DNA of 64,000 bases, from assembly GCF_006715025.1 (NCBI RefSeq), contig NZ_VFMK01000001.1:3844001-3908000 (forward strand), in the 5' to 3' direction. The stretch is from Serratia fonticola. GTDB lineage: Bacteria; Pseudomonadota; Gammaproteobacteria; Enterobacterales; Enterobacteriaceae. Position 1 is the stretch's first letter; each line of letters starts with the position of its first letter. The notes under the pieces are model-generated. The model had not been told where the DNA came from. It saw only the letters and a program-made list of their open reading frames with translations, and did not search any database. This document shows positions 61,241 to 64,000 of this stretch, piece after piece. A program made the translations under genes and the position numbers.

Positions 61241-62929
61241 GTGAACATAAACGTCGCAAGTTTGTTAAATGGTAACTACATCCTGTTACTATTTGTGGTA
61301 CTCGCTCTGGGGCTCTGCCTCGGGAAAGTCCGTCTGGGCTCCGTTCAACTCGGTAATTCTATTGGCGTTTTAGTGGTCTCGCTATTGCTTGGCCAACAGC
61401 ATTTCGCCATTAACACTGAAGCCTTGAATCTTGGTTTCATGCTGTTTATTTTTTGCGTCGGTGTTGAAGCTGGTCCCAACTTTTTCTCGATTTTTTTCCG
61501 CGATGGTAAAAACTATTTCATGTTGGCGCTGGTGATGGTCGGCTCAGCGATGGTGATCGCCCTTGGCCTGGGCAAGCTATTCCATTGGGATATCGGCCTG
61601 ACCGCAGGTATGCTCGCCGGATCGATGACCTCCACACCGGTGTTGGTTGGGGCTGGCGATACGCTGCGTAATACCATCACCAATGGCCCTGCACTGCTTG
61701 CTGCACAAGATCACCTGAGCCTGGGTTATGCCCTGACTTACCTGATCGGCCTGGTCAGCCTGATTTTTGGGGCTCGCTACCTGCCTAAATTACAGCATCA
61801 GGATCTCTCGACGTCCGCCCAACAAATCGCCCGCGAACGTGGCCTTGATACCGATAGCCAACGTAAGGTTTATCTACCGGTGATCCGCGCCTATCGGGTT
61901 GGCCAGGAACTGGTGGCCTGGGCAGATGGCAAAAATCTGCGTGAGCTTGGCATCTACCGCCAAACCGGTTGCTACATTGAGCGAATCCGCCGTAACGGCA
62001 TTCTGGCCAACCCGGATGGCGATGCGGTATTACAGGTTGGCGATGAGATCTCTCTCGTCGGCTATCCCGATGCCCATGCACGCCTGGATCCCAGCTTCCG
62101 TAACGGTAAAGAAGTGTTCGATCGCGATCTGCTGGACATGCGCATCGTCACCGAAGAGATCGTGGTCAAAAACAGCAATGCCGTAGGCAAACGCCTGAGC
62201 CAGTTGAAACTGACCGACCACGGCTGTTTCCTGAACCGCGTGATCCGCAGCCAGATTGAAATGCCGATTGATGACAGCATTGTGCTCAATAAAGGCGATG
62301 TCCTGCAGGTGAGTGGCGATGCCCGCCGCGTGAAAAGCGTGGCAGAGAAGATCGGCTTTATCTCTATTCACAGCCAGGTGACTGACCTGCTGGCATTCTG
62401 CGCTTTCTTTATTATCGGCTTGTTGATTGGCCAGATTACCATTCAGTTCAGCAGTTTCTCCTTCGGTATCGGCAACGCCGCCGGGCTGCTGATGTCCGGC
62501 ATCATGCTGGGCTTCCTGCGAGCCAACCATCCAACGTTCGGTTATATCCCTCAGGGCGCACTGAATATGGTGAAAGAATTCGGTCTGATGGTCTTTATGG
62601 CTGGTGTCGGCCTAAGCGCAGGGGCCGGTATTGGCCACAGTCTCGGTGCGGTAGGTGGACAAATGCTGATCGCCGGGCTGATCGTCAGCCTGGTGCCGGT
62701 GGTTATCTGCTTCCTGTTTGGCGCCTATATTCTGCGGATGAACCGCGCACTGCTGTTTGGTGCCATTATGGGCGCGCGTACCTGTGCCCCGGCGATGGAG
62801 ATCATCAGCGATACGGCGCGCAGTAATATCCCGGCGTTGGGCTACGCGGGCACCTATGCGATCGCCAACGTATTGTTAACCTTGGCTGGTTCACTCATTG
62901 TGGTGATATGGCCCGGCATCATGGGATGA
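61241..62929 (+). CDS. ybjL: YbjL, AspT/YidE-type transporter with two RCK_C domains
   Basis: 562 residues (E. coli 561). A putative aspartate:alanine exchanger (AAE) family transporter: two blocks of about five helices flank two cytoplasmic TrkA-C/RCK_C domains (about 200-370: GQELVAWADGKNLRELGIYR; AVGKRLSQLKLTDHGCFLNRVIR). Signature segments GMLAGSMTSTPVLVGAGDTL and GAIMGARTCAPAMEIISDTA are intact. The GTG at 61241 gives the E. coli N-terminus (xNINVASLLNGNYILLLF); no strong ribosome site is seen, and a longer in-frame start at 61145 adds 32 residues. Substrate unproven. Confidence 0.92.
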   Translation: MNINVASLLNGNYILLLFVVLALGLCLGKVRLGSVQLGNSIGVLVVSLLLGQQHFAINTEALNLGFMLFIFCVGVEAGPNFFSIFFRDGKNYFMLALVMVGSAMVIALGLGKLFHWDIGLTAGMLAGSMTSTPVLVGAGDTLRNTITNGPALLAAQDHLSLGYALTYLIGLVSLIFGARYLPKLQHQDLSTSAQQIARERGLDTDSQRKVYLPVIRAYRVGQELVAWADGKNLRELGIYRQTGCYIERIRRNGILANPDGDAVLQVGDEISLVGYPDAHARLDPSFRNGKEVFDRDLLDMRIVTEEIVVKNSNAVGKRLSQLKLTDHGCFLNRVIRSQIEMPIDDSIVLNKGDVLQVSGDARRVKSVAEKIGFISIHSQVTDLLAFCAFFIIGLLIGQITIQFSSFSFGIGNAAGLLMSGIMLGFLRANHPTFGYIPQGALNMVKEFGLMVFMAGVGLSAGAGIGHSLGAVGGQMLIAGLIVSLVPVVICFLFGAYILRMNRALLFGAIMGARTCAPAMEIISDTARSNIPALGYAGTYAIANVLLTLAGSLIVVIWPGIMG

Positions 62930-63058
62930 CTGATTAACAAGAGAAATGATTCTGCCGCAAAAAATTTTGGATTTTTCTTTCACCAGGCAGAACTTTTCAA
63001 TGGGGCCAGAGTCTGAATTAGTGCCACTGCTTTTCTTTGATGTCCCCAATTTGTGGAG

Positions 63059-63102
63059 CCCGTTAATCCCGCCTTTTTAGGTTCAAGATTAGCGGGTTTT
63101 TT
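63059..63102 (+). terminator. Terminator downstream of ybjL
   Basis: A ten-base stem CCCGTTAATC/GATTAGCGGG (one G-U) with an 18-base loop followed by six T, 130 bases after the ybjL stop. A shorter nested stem CCCGC/GCGGG is an alternative. Confidence 0.7.
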
Positions 63103-63195
63103 GTTGCCTGAAATTTAAGGCTCATAAAAACAGACTGTTGAAACACGCTGTTTTGCTGGATAGCGACAAAATGGCAACACAAATTTTCAGACACC

Positions 63196-63214
63196 AAAAA
63201 CCTGCGTTCGCAGG
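63196..63214 (-). terminator. Terminator of the ogr-like gene
   Basis: On the minus strand a six-base perfect stem CCTGCG/CGCAGG with a two-base loop is followed by five T, eight bases after the ogr-like stop. Confidence 0.85.
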
Positions 63215-63221
63215 CTTCTAG

Positions 63222-63431
63222 TCAGATCCAAAGTGATCCCTGATTTCCCCTCGTTGGGTGTGGCGGCACAATATCAATCTTCCCCGGAGTCACGATTTGG
63301 CGTTGGATAGACTCCAGGGTCACAAAAGCACAACTGCAGTTTATGTTTTGGCACTGGTGATAACGCTCTTTGGTGTTCTCACTCAGATAACGACTAGTAC
63401 GGGCATGTGCTGCGGTTCTGCAGTACATCAT
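63222..63431 (-). CDS. Ogr/Delta-type phage late-gene activator with damaged zinc finger
   Basis: 69 residues related to P2 Ogr and P4 Delta, zinc proteins that activate late promoters of P2-like phages. The core AAHARTSRYLSENTKERYHQCQNINCSCAFVTLESIQRQIVTPGKIDIVPPHP is typical. The family starts with a Cys-x2-Cys pair just before AAHARTSRY; here the N-terminus is MMYCRTAAHARTSRY with only one cysteine, as if about three codons were lost. Zinc binding and so activity are doubtful. No clear ribosome site. It has its own terminator and marks the edge of a P2-like prophage or its remnant that continues beyond the window. Confidence 0.8.
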   Translation of the reverse strand: MMYCRTAAHARTSRYLSENTKERYHQCQNINCSCAFVTLESIQRQIVTPGKIDIVPPHPTRGNQGSLWI

Positions 63432-63548
63432 TGTTTACCGTGCATTGCCAATGGCGGCCAATACGTTGGTGATAAGTACCAGGATATTGGGGGAACACAG
63501 CGTGTATCGTCGTCAAATAACCAAGACAAGACTGACTACTGTGGCAAT

Positions 63549-63798
63549 CTATACCGAAGCAACGATACCCCAGCCTGCACAATGCCGTTTCACCGTCCAG
63601 CCAATAATACTGCTCACGAGCGTTCCCATAGGGACAACGCCGATTGACGAGAGCAAAATGATAAGTGTGATATTCACATTCGACTGATACAAGGCAAAAA
63701 AATATCGTTACTGCCGCACCGAACAGGCCGAAAAGAATACCAAGTATAATGTTGAGTGGTGAGGAGGGGTTGCAGTCTTGTGGTTCGTCATCCTTAAC
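63549..63798 (-). pseudogene. Broken small membrane protein gene
   Basis: Two overlapping frames on the minus strand join into one plausible membrane protein if a run of seven T (plus-strand A7 at 63696-63702) is read as six: KDDEPQDCNPSSPLNIILGILFGLFGAAVTIFF then ALYQSNVNITLIILLSSIGVVPMGTLVSSIIGWTVKRHCAGWG. AAGGA stands four bases before a GTT where a start codon would be expected, so the start also seems lost. Two or three helices. Family not recognised; probably phage- or island-derived. Confidence 0.5.
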
Positions 63799-63930
63799 TC
63801 ATTCCTTTATATTTCGACGCAGGTCATTGATGAAACCAAACTGGAAACACAATGTTTGGACATTACCTTCGCCTTCTATGCCAATGCGTCAATGCTTTTT
63901 CTTACGCATCACTGGTGGCATTAAAGCGTT

Positions 63931-63963
63931 AAAAATCTGCCCGCCGTTGCTGACAGGCAGATT
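63931..63963 (-). terminator. Terminator for a gene entering from the right edge
   Basis: An eight-base perfect stem (63934-63941 and 63956-63963, AATCTGCC/GGCAGATT) followed on the minus strand by five T. It implies a minus-strand gene ending just beyond the window. I see no gene in 63799-64000. Confidence 0.65.
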
Positions 63964-64000
63964 GTACTGATAGCCGTTATTTAATCACTGCACGCCCGGT

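Noticed and set aside
63258..63647. Plus-strand frame of 129 residues over the ogr-like gene
   Set aside because: It lies opposite a recognisable Ogr reading frame and resembles nothing known.
63749..63970. Plus-strand frame of 73 residues near the right edge
   Set aside because: It runs over a minus-strand terminator and the lost start of the broken membrane gene; no domain seen.
1..64000. CRISPR arrays, rRNA operons, tRNA genes or complete insertion sequences
   Set aside because: No regularly spaced repeats, no rRNA or tRNA-like sequence and no transposase were recognised by reading; a dedicated scan was not possible.

Overview
The window reads as chromosomal DNA of a gamma-proteobacterium of the Yersiniaceae/Enterobacterales, most like Serratia. 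Nearly every protein is collinear with, and very close to, the Escherichia coli ycaD-to-ybjL segment. Small departures are typical of Serratia: ERIC elements, a methyl-parathion-hydrolase-like enzyme, a DUF3300 lipoprotein, and no aqpZ or nfsA in their E. coli positions. Assignments rest on reading the translations and recalling known families; no database search was run.

Layout, left to right. (1) 1-8.6 kb: the end of an MFS transporter gene (ycaD-like), then a six-gene minus-strand anaerobic respiratory operon with two tandem DmsA-type molybdoenzyme subunits, DmsB, DmsC, the DmsD chaperone and a four-cluster ferredoxin. An FNR-type promoter lies upstream. (2) 8.6-16.3 kb: serS, rarA, lolA, ftsK (LexA box upstream) and lrp, all on the minus strand. 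(3) 17-22.9 kb: trxB, cydD, cydC, aat and infA on the plus strand, covering thiol redox, glutathione/cysteine export for cytochrome bd assembly, the N-end rule and translation initiation. (4) 23-26.3 kb: clpA and clpS (minus) and cspD (plus). With aat this gathers the leucyl/phenylalanyl N-end rule degradation pathway. (5) 26.3-33.4 kb: macB/macA efflux, ybjX, the OLD-type ATPase ybjD and the lysine exporter lysO. (6) 33.6-44.6 kb: hcp-hcr (nitrosative stress, NsrR-like site), poxB, ltaE, an MPH-like metallo-hydrolase, a DUF1294 membrane protein, ybjT, ybjS and amiD. (7) 44.7-51.4 kb: DUF3300 lipoprotein, ybjQ, ybjP and the arginine uptake system artPIQM plus artJ, each unit preceded by tandem ARG boxes. 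(8) 51.4-60.4 kb: rlmC, ybjO, the putrescine transporter potFGHI (with an ERIC element between potF and potG), ybjN, rimK, ybjC and grxA. (9) 60.5-64 kb: ybjM, ybjL and then a remnant of a P2-like prophage: an ogr-type late activator gene with a damaged zinc finger and a frameshifted small membrane protein gene.

The region is mostly ordinary core genome and I do not see a clearly new multi-gene system. The most interesting points are the doubled catalytic subunit and added ferredoxin of the dms operon, the ERIC element inside potFGHI with two perfect palindromes in the potF leader, the MPH-like exported hydrolase, the clean absence of nfsA, aqpZ and serW from their usual places, and the prophage edge at the right end.
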